A stretch of DNA of 64,000 bases. Origin: Glutamicibacter soli (lineage in GTDB: Bacteria; Actinomycetota; Actinomycetes; Actinomycetales; Micrococcaceae). The notes beneath the pieces are model-generated. The model saw only the letters and a program-made list of their open reading frames with translations. It was not told the origin of the DNA and ran no database searches. The stretch covers positions 124,001 through 188,000 of the forward strand of contig NZ_POAF01000005.1 of assembly GCF_003309065.1 (NCBI RefSeq), read 5' to 3'. The translations under genes were made by a program, and so were the position numbers. This document shows, one piece after another, positions 42,770 through 51,146 of the stretch. The first letter of the stretch is position 1, and each line of letters opens with the position of its first letter.

Positions 42770-43642
42770 CTACCAGGTGTAGAAGCCCTGTCCGGTCTTG
42801 CGGCCCAGCTTGCCCTCGGCCACCAGGTCCTTGAGGATCTGCGGCGGAGCGAAGCGGTCGCCAAGGGTTTCGTGAAGGTATTCGGCAATGCCCAGGCGCA
42901 CATCCAAGCCCACGATGTCGGTGGTCTTCAGCGGGCCAGTCGGGTGCTTGTAACCCAGCACCATCGCGTTGTCGATGTCCTCGGCGCTGGCCACGCCCTC
43001 TTCGACCATGCGCATGGCTTCCAGCGCGATGGCCACGCCCAGGCGGGAGGAGGCGAAGCCCGGGGCGTCGTTGACCACCACTGCGGTCTTGCCCAGCGCG
43101 GAGACCCAGCCGCGCGAGGCGTCAACCAGCTGCGGGTTGGTCTGCTTGCCGATGACGACCTCGATCAGCGTGGACGCCGGGACCGGGTTGAAGAAGTGCA
43201 GGCCCAGGAAGTTCTGCGGGCGCGCCAGTTTCTCGGCCATGCCGGACACGGACAGCGAGGAGGTGTTGGAGGCCAGCACGGCGTCCTGGGACAGCTCGGC
43301 TTCCACCGCCTGCAGCGAGAAGATCTTCAGGTCCCAGATTTCCGGGACGGCTTCGATGACCAGCTGTGCCGAGGCGAAGTCGGCGTAGTTGGTGCTCACG
43401 GCGAAGCGCGCCAGCAGCTGCTCGCGGGTTTCGCTGACCGCGCCGCGGGCGATGGATTTGTCCACGGACTCCACCACGCGCTCGTAGGCGCCCTTGGCGG
43501 ATTCCTCGTCGCGCTCAACCACGGTCACGGCGCTGCCGCTGACCAAAAAGCCGTGGGCGATGCCGGCGCCCATGCGCCCGCCGCCGAGCACGCCCATGGT
43601 GGCAGGCAGGGCGCCGTCGATAAAGTTTGTCGCTTCACTCAT
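42770..43642 (-). CDS. paaH: 3-Hydroxyacyl-CoA dehydrogenase (3-hydroxyadipyl-CoA dehydrogenase)
   Basis: 290 residues from ATG 43642. The NAD-binding fold has GVLGGGRMGAGIAH (17-30) and the acidic end VVERDEE; catalytic HFFNPV follows the conserved region LGLHFFNPVPASTLIEVV. The last part, KHPTGPLKTTDIVGLDV, is typical of the C-terminal dimer domain. Oxidises (S)-3-hydroxyadipyl-CoA in the phenylacetate route; hydroxybutyryl-CoA is an alternative substrate. Last of three genes paaJ-paaF-paaH on this strand. A longer in-frame extension overlaps paaF and is not real. Confidence 0.93.
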   Translation of the reverse strand: MSEATNFIDGALPATMGVLGGGRMGAGIAHGFLVSGSAVTVVERDEESAKGAYERVVESVDKSIARGAVSETREQLLARFAVSTNYADFASAQLVIEAVPEIWDLKIFSLQAVEAELSQDAVLASNTSSLSVSGMAEKLARPQNFLGLHFFNPVPASTLIEVVIGKQTNPQLVDASRGWVSALGKTAVVVNDAPGFASSRLGVAIALEAMRMVEEGVASAEDIDNAMVLGYKHPTGPLKTTDIVGLDVRLGIAEYLHETLGDRFAPPQILKDLVAEGKLGRKTGQGFYTW

Positions 43643-43644
43643 GC

Positions 43645-44439
43645 TTACTTCTTCTTTCGGTCTAGGAATGCCTGCATGCGGTCGAACTTGGCCTGGGACT
43701 CGAAGAGCATGCCCTGGGCCAGGTTGTCGATGATCGGGTGCACCTCGCGCGGGGTGTGGAAGACCGACTTGCTGATGCGCACTGCCAGCGGGTCCTGCGC
43801 GGCGATGCGGTCGGCCAACGCGTCGGCGGCGGCGTCCAGCTCGGCGGCCGGGTGCAGCTCGGTGATCAGCTGGACTTCCAGGCACTGCGCTCCGGTGAGC
43901 ACCTTGCCGGCCAGCAGGATCTCCTTGGCCAGCGGCTCGCCGACCAGTTCCTTCAGGCGCCAGGTCGCGCCGGCGGCGGCCATGATGCCCAAGTTGGTTT
44001 CAGGGTTGCCCATGCGCAGATCCTCGGTGCCGATGCGGAAGTCTGCCGCGTAGGCCAGTTCCGCGCCGCCGCCCAGAGCGAAGCCGTCAAGCGCGGCCAC
44101 CACGGGCATCGGCAGCTTGGCGATGCGGTCGAAGATGCCGGAGTTGATGCCTGCCAGCGCGTCGTCGCGGCGGCGCTCGCGCAGCTGCGCGATGTCGGCG
44201 CCGGAGGCGAAGATGCCCTTGGAGCCGCGCGGTTTTTCCTCGGTCGGCGCGGTGCCGGGGGTGCCGGCCAGGATCATGATCTTCGGGGTGCGCTCAAGGT
44301 AGGCGCAGACCGCGTGCAGTTCGTCGACCATGACCTGGTCGATCGCGTTGCGGACCTCGGGGCGGTGCAGGCGCACCCACACGCGGTCATCGGTCTCGGT
44401 GATCTGCAAGGTGGTGAAGTCTTCGGGAGTCAGGCTCAT
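43645..44439 (-). CDS. paaF: 2,3-Dehydroadipyl-CoA hydratase (enoyl-CoA hydratase)
   Basis: 264-residue crotonase-fold enzyme. The oxyanion-hole segments are GIFASGADIAQL (about 76-87) and DGFALGGGAELAYAADF (about 117-133); the hydratase acid region reads GNPETNLGIMAAAGATWRL, with Glu present. It hydrates dehydroadipyl-CoA between PaaZ and PaaH. The insertion APTEEKPRGSKG before the first CoA loop is longer than usual. Lies 4 bp after the thiolase gene and 2 bp before paaH. Confidence 0.88.
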   Translation of the reverse strand: MSLTPEDFTTLQITETDDRVWVRLHRPEVRNAIDQVMVDELHAVCAYLERTPKIMILAGTPGTAPTEEKPRGSKGIFASGADIAQLRERRRDDALAGINSGIFDRIAKLPMPVVAALDGFALGGGAELAYAADFRIGTEDLRMGNPETNLGIMAAAGATWRLKELVGEPLAKEILLAGKVLTGAQCLEVQLITELHPAAELDAAADALADRIAAQDPLAVRISKSVFHTPREVHPIIDNLAQGMLFESQAKFDRMQAFLDRKKK

Positions 44440-44443
44440 GGAG

Positions 44444-45667
44444 TTAGACGCCCTCCACCAGCAGGGCGGTGCCCTGGCCGACTCCCACGCACATGGTGGC
44501 CACGCCGAGCTTGCGCTCGGCTCCGGCCAGTTCGCGCTCCATGCGGCCCAGCAGGGTGATCACGATGCGCGAGCCAGAGGAGCCCAGCGGGTGGCCCAGG
44601 GCGATGGCGCCGCCGTCGCGGTTCACGATGGACGGGTCCACGCCCAGCTCGTTCATGCTGGCCAGCGACTGGCTGGCGAAGGCCTCGTTGATCTCCATGG
44701 CGCCGATGTCCGAGATGGACAGGCCCGCGCGGGAAAGCACCTTGTTGGTGGCCGGGACCGGGCCCATGCCCATGATCTCCTGTGCCAGGCCGGCGGCCTG
44801 GCCGTCGACGATGCGGGCGCGCGGGGTCAGCCCGTACTTCTGGATGGCACGCTCGGAAACCACCAGGATGGCCGAAGCGCCGTCGTTCAGGGTCGAGGCG
44901 TTGCCGGCGGTGACCACCGAGCCGCCCTTGACGACCGGGCGCAGACCGGCCAGCACCTCGGCGGTGGTGCCCGGGCGCGGGCCCTCGTCGGTGTCGACGA
45001 TCGTGTCGCTCTTGCGGCCCTTGACGGTCACCGGGACGATCTCGTCCTTGAAGCGTCCGGCCTCGATGGCGGCGATGGACTTGGCGTGCGATTCCACCGC
45101 GAACTGGTCGGCGTCCTCGCGGGAGATGTTGTAGACGCGGGCGACTTCCTCGGCCGTCTCCGGCATGGAGTAGGTGGCCTTGCCGTCGCGGGAAAGCTCC
45201 CCGGACAGGAAGGCGGGGTTGGTGAAGCGCCAGCCGATGGAGGTGTCGAAGGTGGCGCCCGGCTTGGCGAAGGCCTTGGCAGGCTTCTCCATGACCCATG
45301 GGGCGCGGGACATGGATTCCACGCCGCCGGCTACCACGATGTCCGCGGCGCCGGACTTGACCATGTGGCTTGCCATGGTGATGGCGCTCATGCCAGAGGC
45401 GCATAGGCGGTTCACGGTGATGCCCGGAACCGTGTTCGGCAGGCCGGCCAGCAGCCATGCCATGCGGGCCACGTTGCGGTTTTCTTCGCCGGCGCCGTTG
45501 GCGTTGCCGAAGATGACTTCGTCAACCAGCTCCGGATCGATGCCTGCGTCGTCGATGACGCGGCGGATCGTCAACGCCGCCAGGTCGTCCGGACGCACGC
45601 TGCTCAGCGCTCCGCCGTACCGTCCAACTGGGGTACGTGCTCCGCCTACGAGAAATGCCTCGGCCAT
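44444..45667 (-). CDS. paaJ: Thiolase, probable 3-oxoadipyl-CoA/3-oxo-5,6-dehydrosuberyl-CoA thiolase
   Basis: 407 residues from ATG 45667 with AAGGAG five bases upstream. The nucleophile is Cys89 in NRLCASGMSAI; His and the second Cys are in GGAIALGHPLGSSG and MCVGVGQG near the C-terminus. Length and motifs fit degradative thiolases; the order with paaF and paaH and the paa-type operator upstream favour PaaJ, although acetyl-CoA acetyltransferases look alike. First gene of the paaJ-paaF-paaH operon. Confidence 0.9.
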   Translation of the reverse strand: MAEAFLVGGARTPVGRYGGALSSVRPDDLAALTIRRVIDDAGIDPELVDEVIFGNANGAGEENRNVARMAWLLAGLPNTVPGITVNRLCASGMSAITMASHMVKSGAADIVVAGGVESMSRAPWVMEKPAKAFAKPGATFDTSIGWRFTNPAFLSGELSRDGKATYSMPETAEEVARVYNISREDADQFAVESHAKSIAAIEAGRFKDEIVPVTVKGRKSDTIVDTDEGPRPGTTAEVLAGLRPVVKGGSVVTAGNASTLNDGASAILVVSERAIQKYGLTPRARIVDGQAAGLAQEIMGMGPVPATNKVLSRAGLSISDIGAMEINEAFASQSLASMNELGVDPSIVNRDGGAIALGHPLGSSGSRIVITLLGRMERELAGAERKLGVATMCVGVGQGTALLVEGV

Positions 45668-45713
45668 GATTGCTCCTTGCGACAAAAAGTAGTGATGCTC
45701 AGCACTCTAACTT

Positions 45714-45731
45714 ACCGACCATTCGTTCAAT
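45714..45731 (-). promoter_or_regulatory. PaaR-type operator before paaJ
   Basis: Plus-strand core ACCGACCATTCGTTCAAT matches the paaA site at 15 of 18 positions. On the minus strand a TTGAAC hexamer inside it is a candidate -35. The site lies 47 bp upstream of the paaJ ATG and 274 bp before the divergent MHS transporter start. Confidence 0.62.
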
Positions 45732-46004
45732 AATACAAGCTCGGCTCGACACAAACTCTACGTGAAACCCCCGGCTGTTTAGGAGCTCCGTCTGTTGATC
45801 ACGTGATACCCGATCGAATATGTCCGTGGGGAGTTCCAATGAATTCCATATCAAACGTTGAATTTCGGTTGATGACGGCGTAGCCTCGGTCACTTGACCG
45901 ACTCCGGGCCTGCCCGGATCGTGGACCGTAACCGGGACGGCAAAGTTTTCCATTGCCAGCCCGGGCATCCGGTCGACGGAAAGCTGAGACGCATCGGAGC
46001 AGTT
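45732..46004. other. Divergent intergenic region, paaJ / MHS transporter
   Basis: With the operator this gap is 337 bp. It holds a perfect 7-bp inverted repeat TCGGTCACTTGACCGA (45886-45901) about 105 bp before the transporter's GTG, a candidate operator for that gene. Nothing else supportable is seen; the in-frame codons just upstream of 46005 have no family similarity. Confidence 0.45.
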
Positions 46005-47435
46005 GTGCAACCGGAAAACAGCCAACCACAAGACAATTCGAATACCGCCTCCTTCTCCCCGGACCTGACCCAGGACATCGGCCCGGACATGTCCACCGTG
46101 GAAGGCCGGCAGGAAGTCCGCAAGGCCACCGCCGCCTCGGCCATGGGCAACATGACCGAATGGTTCGACTACGGCGTCTACGCGGTCGCCGTCACTTATA
46201 TCACCGCCCATTTCTTCCCCACCGAGGGCGGCACCGTGATGGCGCTGGCCACCTTCGCCCTGTCCTTCCTGGTTCGCCCCTTGGGCGGATTCGTCTGGGG
46301 CCCGCTGGGCGACAAGCTCGGACGCAAGAAGATCCTGGCCCTGACGATCCTCATGATGTCCGGCGCGACATTCCTGATCGGCGTGCTGCCGACCTATCAA
46401 ATGGTCGGCGTGCTGGCCCCGGTGCTGCTGGTGCTGCTGCGCATGATCCAGGGCTTCTCCACCGGCGGCGAATACGGCGGCGCGGCGACCTTCATGGCCG
46501 AATACGCCCCTGACCGCAAACGCGGATTCTTCGGCTCCTTCCTTGAATTCGGCACCCTGGGCGGTTTCGCGCTGGGTACCGCGGTCATGCTGTTCCTGCA
46601 GCTGGGCCTTGGCGAGGAAGCCATGATGGCCTACGGCTGGCGCATCCCGTTCTTCCTGGCGCTTCCCATGGGCCTGATCGGCCTGTACCTGCGAAGCAAG
46701 CTGGAGGACACCCCGGTCTTCCAGGAGCTGGAGGAATCCGGCGAAAACCAGCAGGGCGGCTCGCTGAAGGAACTGCTCACCACCTACTGGCGCCCCATCC
46801 TGACCATGGGCGGACTGGTCATCGCGCTGAACGTCGTGAACTACACGTTGCTCAGCTACATGCCGACCTACCTGGAAACCCAGCTGGGCCTGGATTCCAC
46901 CGCTTCGCTGGCGACCATCCTGATCGGCGAGGTGGCCATGATGGCGGTCATCCCCTTCGCCGGATCGCTCTCTGACAAGATCGGGCGAAAACCCATGTGG
47001 TACACCTCGGTGATCGGATTGTTCGTCCTGGCGCTGCCGATGTTCTGGCTCATGGGCCAGTCCTTCGCCTGGGCCATCGTGGGCTTCGCGGTGCTGGGCC
47101 TGCTCTACATCCCGCAGCTGGCCACCATCACCGCGACGTTCCCGGCGATGTTCCCCTCGCATGTGCGCTTCGCCGGCTTCGCCATCACCTACAACGTGGC
47201 CACCGCGATCTTCGGCGGCACCGCGGCCATGGTCAACGAGGCGGCCATCAACTCCACCGGCTTCCTGCTGTTCCCCGCCGTGTACATGATGGCCTCCTGC
47301 GTGATCGGCGTGATCGCCGTCAAGTTCATGCCGGAGACCGCCGGCGCCTCGCTGCGTGGCACCGAGATCCCTGATGCCCACGACACCGGCATCCTGGCCA
47401 CGGTCCCTCCGGCGGGCGACAGCCCGCGTTCCTAG
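46005..47435 (+). CDS. MFS transporter, metabolite:H+ symporter (ProP-like)
   Basis: 476 residues with 12 membrane helices. MHS-family marks: GNMTEWFDYGVYA before helix 1, the loop 2-3 motif GDKLGRKKILA, RMIQGFSTGGEYGGAATFMAEYAP, and SDKIGRKP in the second half. Substrates in this family include proline, betaine, 2-oxoglutarate and shikimate-type acids. GTG 46005 with GGAG five bases upstream is one start; ATG 46089 is another. The long C-terminal coiled region of E. coli ProP is missing. Its position beside paaJ allows a role in aromatic-acid uptake, but ProP-like osmolyte uptake is as likely. Confidence 0.88.
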   Translation: MQPENSQPQDNSNTASFSPDLTQDIGPDMSTVEGRQEVRKATAASAMGNMTEWFDYGVYAVAVTYITAHFFPTEGGTVMALATFALSFLVRPLGGFVWGPLGDKLGRKKILALTILMMSGATFLIGVLPTYQMVGVLAPVLLVLLRMIQGFSTGGEYGGAATFMAEYAPDRKRGFFGSFLEFGTLGGFALGTAVMLFLQLGLGEEAMMAYGWRIPFFLALPMGLIGLYLRSKLEDTPVFQELEESGENQQGGSLKELLTTYWRPILTMGGLVIALNVVNYTLLSYMPTYLETQLGLDSTASLATILIGEVAMMAVIPFAGSLSDKIGRKPMWYTSVIGLFVLALPMFWLMGQSFAWAIVGFAVLGLLYIPQLATITATFPAMFPSHVRFAGFAITYNVATAIFGGTAAMVNEAAINSTGFLLFPAVYMMASCVIGVIAVKFMPETAGASLRGTEIPDAHDTGILATVPPAGDSPRS

Positions 47436-47457
47436 CGCCTGAGCCAATGTCCCGGCC

Positions 47458-47497
47458 ACGGCGGCGGTGCTTCCCATTGGGGAAGCGCCGCCGCCGT
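47458..47497 (+). terminator. Terminator after the MHS transporter gene
   Basis: ACGGCGGCGGTGCTTCCC (47458-47475) pairs with 47480-47497 through 18 pairs with one G-T, loop ATTG; T-rich TGTTTG follows. Confidence 0.88.
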
Positions 47498-47578
47498 TGT
47501 TTGCGCCGAACGGGCAACAAAGCCGGCCCGGCGGCCGAAGTGCTGAAGAACGCGCGGCAAACGGCTAGCATTTACAGG

Positions 47579-48541
47579 GTGAGTAGCCAGAATAATTCCG
47601 CATTGCCCCGCAAGGTTTCCGATATCTTCGACCCGACCCGGTGGCGGGTCATCGAGGGATTCGACTTCACCGACATCACCTACCACCGCCAGGTCGAGCG
47701 CGACGCCTCCGGTGCGATCCTGCGCGACCTGCCCACCGTGCGCATCGCCTTCGACCGGCCCGAGGTGCGCAACGCGTTCCGCCCGCATACCGTGGACGAG
47801 CTCTACCGCGCCATGGACCACGCGCGCATGACCGGTGACGTGGCCACCGTGCTGCTCACCGGCAACGGCCCCTCCCCCAAGGACGGCGGCCACGCCTTCT
47901 GCTCGGGCGGCGACCAGCGCATCCGCGGGCGCGACGGCTACCGCTACGCCGAGGGCGAGACCCGCGAGACCATCGACCCGGCCCGCGCCGGCCGCCTGCA
48001 CATCCTGGAGGTGCAGCGCCTGATGCGCACCATGCCAAAGGTCGTGGTGTGCGTGGTCAACGGCTGGGCCGCCGGCGGAGGGCACTCGCTGCACGTGGTC
48101 TCCGATCTGACCATCGCCTCCAAGCAGCACGGCAAGTTCAAGCAGACCGACGCGACCGTGGGCTCCTTCGACGCCGGCTACGGCTCGGCGCTGCTGGCCC
48201 GCCAGGTCGGGCAGAAGACCGCCCGCGAAATCTTCTTCCTGGCCCGCGAATACTCGGCCGACGACATGGTGCGCATGGGCGCTGTCAACGAGTCGGTGGA
48301 GCATGAGCGCCTCGAGGAAGTGGCCCTGGAATACGCGGCGGACATCGCCGCCCAGTCCCCGCAGGCCATCCGCATGCTCAAGTTCGCCTTCAACCTGGCC
48401 GACGACGGCCTGGCCGGCCAGCAGGTCTTCGCCGGCGAGGCCACCCGCATGGCCTACATGACCGACGAAGCGGTGGAGGGGCGCGACGCGTTCCTGGGCA
48501 AGCGCGACCCTGACTGGTCCAACTACCCGTACTACTTCTAG
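47579..48541 (+). CDS. menB: 1,4-Dihydroxy-2-naphthoyl-CoA synthase
   Basis: 320-residue crotonase-fold enzyme that cyclises o-succinylbenzoyl-CoA. Diagnostic segments are SGGDQRIRGRDGY (about 103-115) in the first CoA/oxyanion loop, VNGWAAGGGHSLHVVSDLTIAS, and TDATVGSFDAGYGSALLARQVGQKTAREIFFLAR, with the MenB catalytic Asp in the last. No Shine-Dalgarno sequence precedes GTG 47579; a TAGCAT hexamer lies seven bases before it (47566-47571), suggesting a leaderless transcript. Starts the menB-menE-menA block. Confidence 0.95.
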   Translation: MSSQNNSALPRKVSDIFDPTRWRVIEGFDFTDITYHRQVERDASGAILRDLPTVRIAFDRPEVRNAFRPHTVDELYRAMDHARMTGDVATVLLTGNGPSPKDGGHAFCSGGDQRIRGRDGYRYAEGETRETIDPARAGRLHILEVQRLMRTMPKVVVCVVNGWAAGGGHSLHVVSDLTIASKQHGKFKQTDATVGSFDAGYGSALLARQVGQKTAREIFFLAREYSADDMVRMGAVNESVEHERLEEVALEYAADIAAQSPQAIRMLKFAFNLADDGLAGQQVFAGEATRMAYMTDEAVEGRDAFLGKRDPDWSNYPYYF

Positions 48542-48594
48542 CAGCGCACCGCACCACCACCGATCCACCCATCGACCCGAGCTAGGAGACGGCT

Positions 48595-49722
48595 TTGGAC
48601 GCACCCCATCTGGCACTGTTGGAGGCGCTGGCCGCCGCCGTGAACGAGGACGGCCCGGCCGTGGAGGTCGTGGCGGATCCCGGCGCCCCGGAGGGCTGGG
48701 TCCTGAACCGGCTGGATCGCTCCGAGCTCGCGGGCTTCGAGGAGCCGATGGTGGTGGTGCGCACCTCCGGGTCCACCGGGCGCGCCAAGCGCACGGTGCT
48801 CAGCGTCTCGGCGATGGCCTCCAGCGCGCAGGCCACCGCCGAGTTCCTGGGCTTCGAGGGCCAATGGCTGCTGGCCCTGCCGGTGCACTACGTCGCCGGG
48901 CTCAGCGTGCTCACCCGCTCGCTGTTCGCCGGCACCAAGCCGGTTCTCATGAAGCAGAACGGCAGCTTCTCCGCCGAGGAGTTCACCGCGGCGGCCGAGC
49001 AGATGGTGGACACCCGCCGGCTGACCTCGCTGGTCCCCACCCAGCTGGCCCGGCTGCTGGACCACCCCAGCGAGCGGACCGCCGCCGCGCTCAAGCGCTT
49101 CGACGCGATCCTGCTGGGCGGGGCGCGCGCCAGCAAGGACCTGCTGGCCAGCGCCCGGCACCACGGGCTGAAGATCTTCCAGACCTACGGCTCGGCGGAG
49201 ACCTCCGGCGGCCTAGTCTACAACGGCACCGCCCTGCCCGGGGTGAAGCTGCGCGAGCAGGACGGGCGCATCCTGGTTTCCGGCCCCATGCTGGCCGACG
49301 GCTACGCCAACGACCCGCAGGCCACCGCCGAGCACTTCGTGGAGCACGACGGGCAGCGCTGGTACCTGACCGACGACCTGGGCAGCGTGGACGGCTCCCG
49401 GCTGCGCATCGCCGGACGCATCGACGACGTGATCAACACCGGAGGCGTGAAACTCTCCGCGGCGAAGATCGAGGGACTGCTGGAGGAGTTCTTCACCCAG
49501 GCGCTCGTGGTAGCAGTTCCGGACGCGCAGTGGGGTCAGGCCGTGGGGCTTGCCTACTCCGGGCCCACCCGGACCGAGGACGCCTTCGAAGCGGTGCGCC
49601 GCACCCTGGGCAAGGAAGCGGTGCCGAAATACGTGCTGCACTACCCGCAGGGGCTGCCGTTGCTGGCCAACGGCAAGTTCGACCGCCGGCTGGTCGTGAC
49701 CCGGCTGGCCGAGGCCCGCTAG
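48595..49722 (+). CDS. menE: o-Succinylbenzoate-CoA ligase
   Basis: 375 residues from TTG 48595, six bases after AGGAG. A short AMP-forming ligase: P-loop MVVVRTSGSTGRAKRTVLS (about 49-67), YGSAETSGGLVYNG (about 200), the DDLG motif with later GRIDDVINTGGVKLSAAKIE hinge and catalytic Lys in LANGKFDRR. Makes o-succinylbenzoyl-CoA for MenB. The N-terminal domain is reduced compared with E. coli MenE, as usual in actinobacteria. Confidence 0.93.
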   Translation: MDAPHLALLEALAAAVNEDGPAVEVVADPGAPEGWVLNRLDRSELAGFEEPMVVVRTSGSTGRAKRTVLSVSAMASSAQATAEFLGFEGQWLLALPVHYVAGLSVLTRSLFAGTKPVLMKQNGSFSAEEFTAAAEQMVDTRRLTSLVPTQLARLLDHPSERTAAALKRFDAILLGGARASKDLLASARHHGLKIFQTYGSAETSGGLVYNGTALPGVKLREQDGRILVSGPMLADGYANDPQATAEHFVEHDGQRWYLTDDLGSVDGSRLRIAGRIDDVINTGGVKLSAAKIEGLLEEFFTQALVVAVPDAQWGQAVGLAYSGPTRTEDAFEAVRRTLGKEAVPKYVLHYPQGLPLLANGKFDRRLVVTRLAEAR

Positions 49723-49800
49723 CCGCCCGATTCGCCTTGCCCGCCGATTCGCGGGAAACTAGAGGGTACGGATTTTTGTGTTCGCCCGAAAGGACTGAAA

Positions 49801-50688
49801 GTGGCCACACTTTCCCAATGGGTTGCCGGCGCGCGCCTGCGCACCCTTCCCATCGTCATTGCCCCGGTCGTCATCGGAACCGCCGCAGCAGTGGGCGAAA
49901 CCGGTCTCTTCCACTGGTTCCGCTTCCTTTTGGCGCTGTGCGTCGGGCTGCTGCTGCAGATCGGCGTGAACTATTCCAACGACTACTCGGACGGCATCCG
50001 CGGCACGGACGACGAGCGCGTCGGGCCGCTGCGCCTGACCGGCTCGAAGCTGACCGATCCGAAGAACGTGCGCAACGCCGCGTTCGCCTGCTTCGGCCTG
50101 GCCGCCGTGCTGGGCCTGGTCCTGGTGATCCTCTCCCAAGCCTGGCCGCTGCTGCTGATCGGCGTGGCGGCGATCTTCGCTGCCTGGGGCTACACCGGCG
50201 GCAAGAACCCCTACGGCTACCGCGGCTGGGGCGATGTCTACGTGTTCATCTTCTTCGGCCTGGTGGCCACCTTGGGCACCACCTTCACCCAGAGCGGAAC
50301 GTTGACCCTGACGGCGCTGCTCGGCGCGGTGGGCACCGGCCTGATCGGCTGCGCGCTGCTGATGGCCAACAACGTGCGCGACATCCCCACGGACACCGAG
50401 GTCGGCAAGATCACCCTCGCCGTGCGCCTGGGCGAGCACAACGCCCGGCTGAGCTACGTGCTGATGCTCGCCGTGGCGATCCTGCTGCCGCTGCTGGTCA
50501 CCGGAACCTTCCCGTGGATGTGGCTGATCCTGGTCACGTTCCTGCCGGCGGTGGCCCCGAGCCTGACCATGCTGCGCCAGGCCGAGCTGTCCAAGCTGGT
50601 CATCGTGCTCAAGCAGACCGGCATCGTGAACATGGTCTATGCGGTGCTCTTCGCCGGCGCCATCCTGGTCCCCATGTGGCTGCGCTGA
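49801..50688 (+). CDS. menA: 1,4-Dihydroxy-2-naphthoate polyprenyltransferase
   Basis: 295 residues, eight or nine membrane helices, from GTG 49801 (AAAGGA six bases before). The UbiA-type Asp/Asn motif is NYSNDYSDGIRGTDDER (about 59-75) and the second is DIPTDTEVGK (about 197-206), both binding prenyl diphosphate through Mg2+. Attaches the polyprenyl chain to DHNA, giving demethylmenaquinone. Ends in a symmetric terminator; the DUF4229 gene is convergent. Confidence 0.95.
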   Translation: MATLSQWVAGARLRTLPIVIAPVVIGTAAAVGETGLFHWFRFLLALCVGLLLQIGVNYSNDYSDGIRGTDDERVGPLRLTGSKLTDPKNVRNAAFACFGLAAVLGLVLVILSQAWPLLLIGVAAIFAAWGYTGGKNPYGYRGWGDVYVFIFFGLVATLGTTFTQSGTLTLTALLGAVGTGLIGCALLMANNVRDIPTDTEVGKITLAVRLGEHNARLSYVLMLAVAILLPLLVTGTFPWMWLILVTFLPAVAPSLTMLRQAELSKLVIVLKQTGIVNMVYAVLFAGAILVPMWLR

Positions 50689-50707
50689 GCCCGGCACACC
50701 ACGCTTA

Positions 50708-50757
50708 AAACCCAACGCCCCATCCGCCAGCATGCTGGCGGATGGGGCGTTGGGTTT
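50708..50757. terminator. Perfectly symmetric terminator between menA and the DUF4229 gene
   Basis: 50 bases form an exact inverted repeat without spacer (25 bp per arm, centre GCATGC). Both convergent stop codons (50688 and 50778) lie within 21 bp. AAA/TTT at the ends gives T tracts in both directions. Confidence 0.92.
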
Positions 50758-50777
50758 CCCGGCGGTCAGGTACCGGG

Positions 50778-51068
50778 TTACGCGCTGGGATCCTGCGGGC
50801 GGCGCTGGGATTCGTCGTAGGAATCCTCGGCGGCCTCGTCCGCCAGCTGCTTTTCGGACTTGCTGGCGGTCGTCTTGTTGAACGCCTTGCCCACGTCCTG
50901 GTTCGCACGCAGGCGCAGGTCGTTGAAGAACAGGTAGGACACCGCGAAGGCGATGGCCAGGCCCACGAGGCCCGCCACAAATATCGGCCATTTCAGGCCC
51001 CACCAGAGGCCAAGGAAAACGACCAGGAAAATTCCCAGTCGAAGCACGGTATATTTCAGAAGCTGCAT
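50778..51068 (-). CDS. DUF4229 membrane protein
   Basis: 96 residues with two membrane helices (about 8-24 and 28-47) and a charged C-terminal tail with EKQLADEAAEDSYDESQRRP. The pattern LLKYTVLRLGIFLVVFLGL...FNDLRLRANQDVGKAF is that of actinobacterial DUF4229 proteins, usually encoded beside menA. The function is unknown; the constant neighbourhood hints at membrane redox or menaquinone biology. Confidence 0.88.
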   Translation of the reverse strand: MQLLKYTVLRLGIFLVVFLGLWWGLKWPIFVAGLVGLAIAFAVSYLFFNDLRLRANQDVGKAFNKTTASKSEKQLADEAAEDSYDESQRRPQDPSA

Positions 51069-51146
51069 AGCTTAAAGTCTACCGATGAACCTGTGAAGAG
51101 AGTTTGCCGATGAACCAGCGGGGAAAAAAGTCACTAGACTGGAGTC

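Noticed and set aside
42770-43885. N-terminally extended version of PaaH reaching 43885
   Set aside because: The extra 81 codons overlap paaF in another frame and read as Arg/Pro-rich shadow sequence; the conserved protein begins at 43642.
45699-47477. A 592-codon minus-strand frame opposite the MHS transporter
   Set aside because: It is the antisense of an obvious 12-helix transporter; its product is rich in His/Gln/Gly repeats without homology signals.
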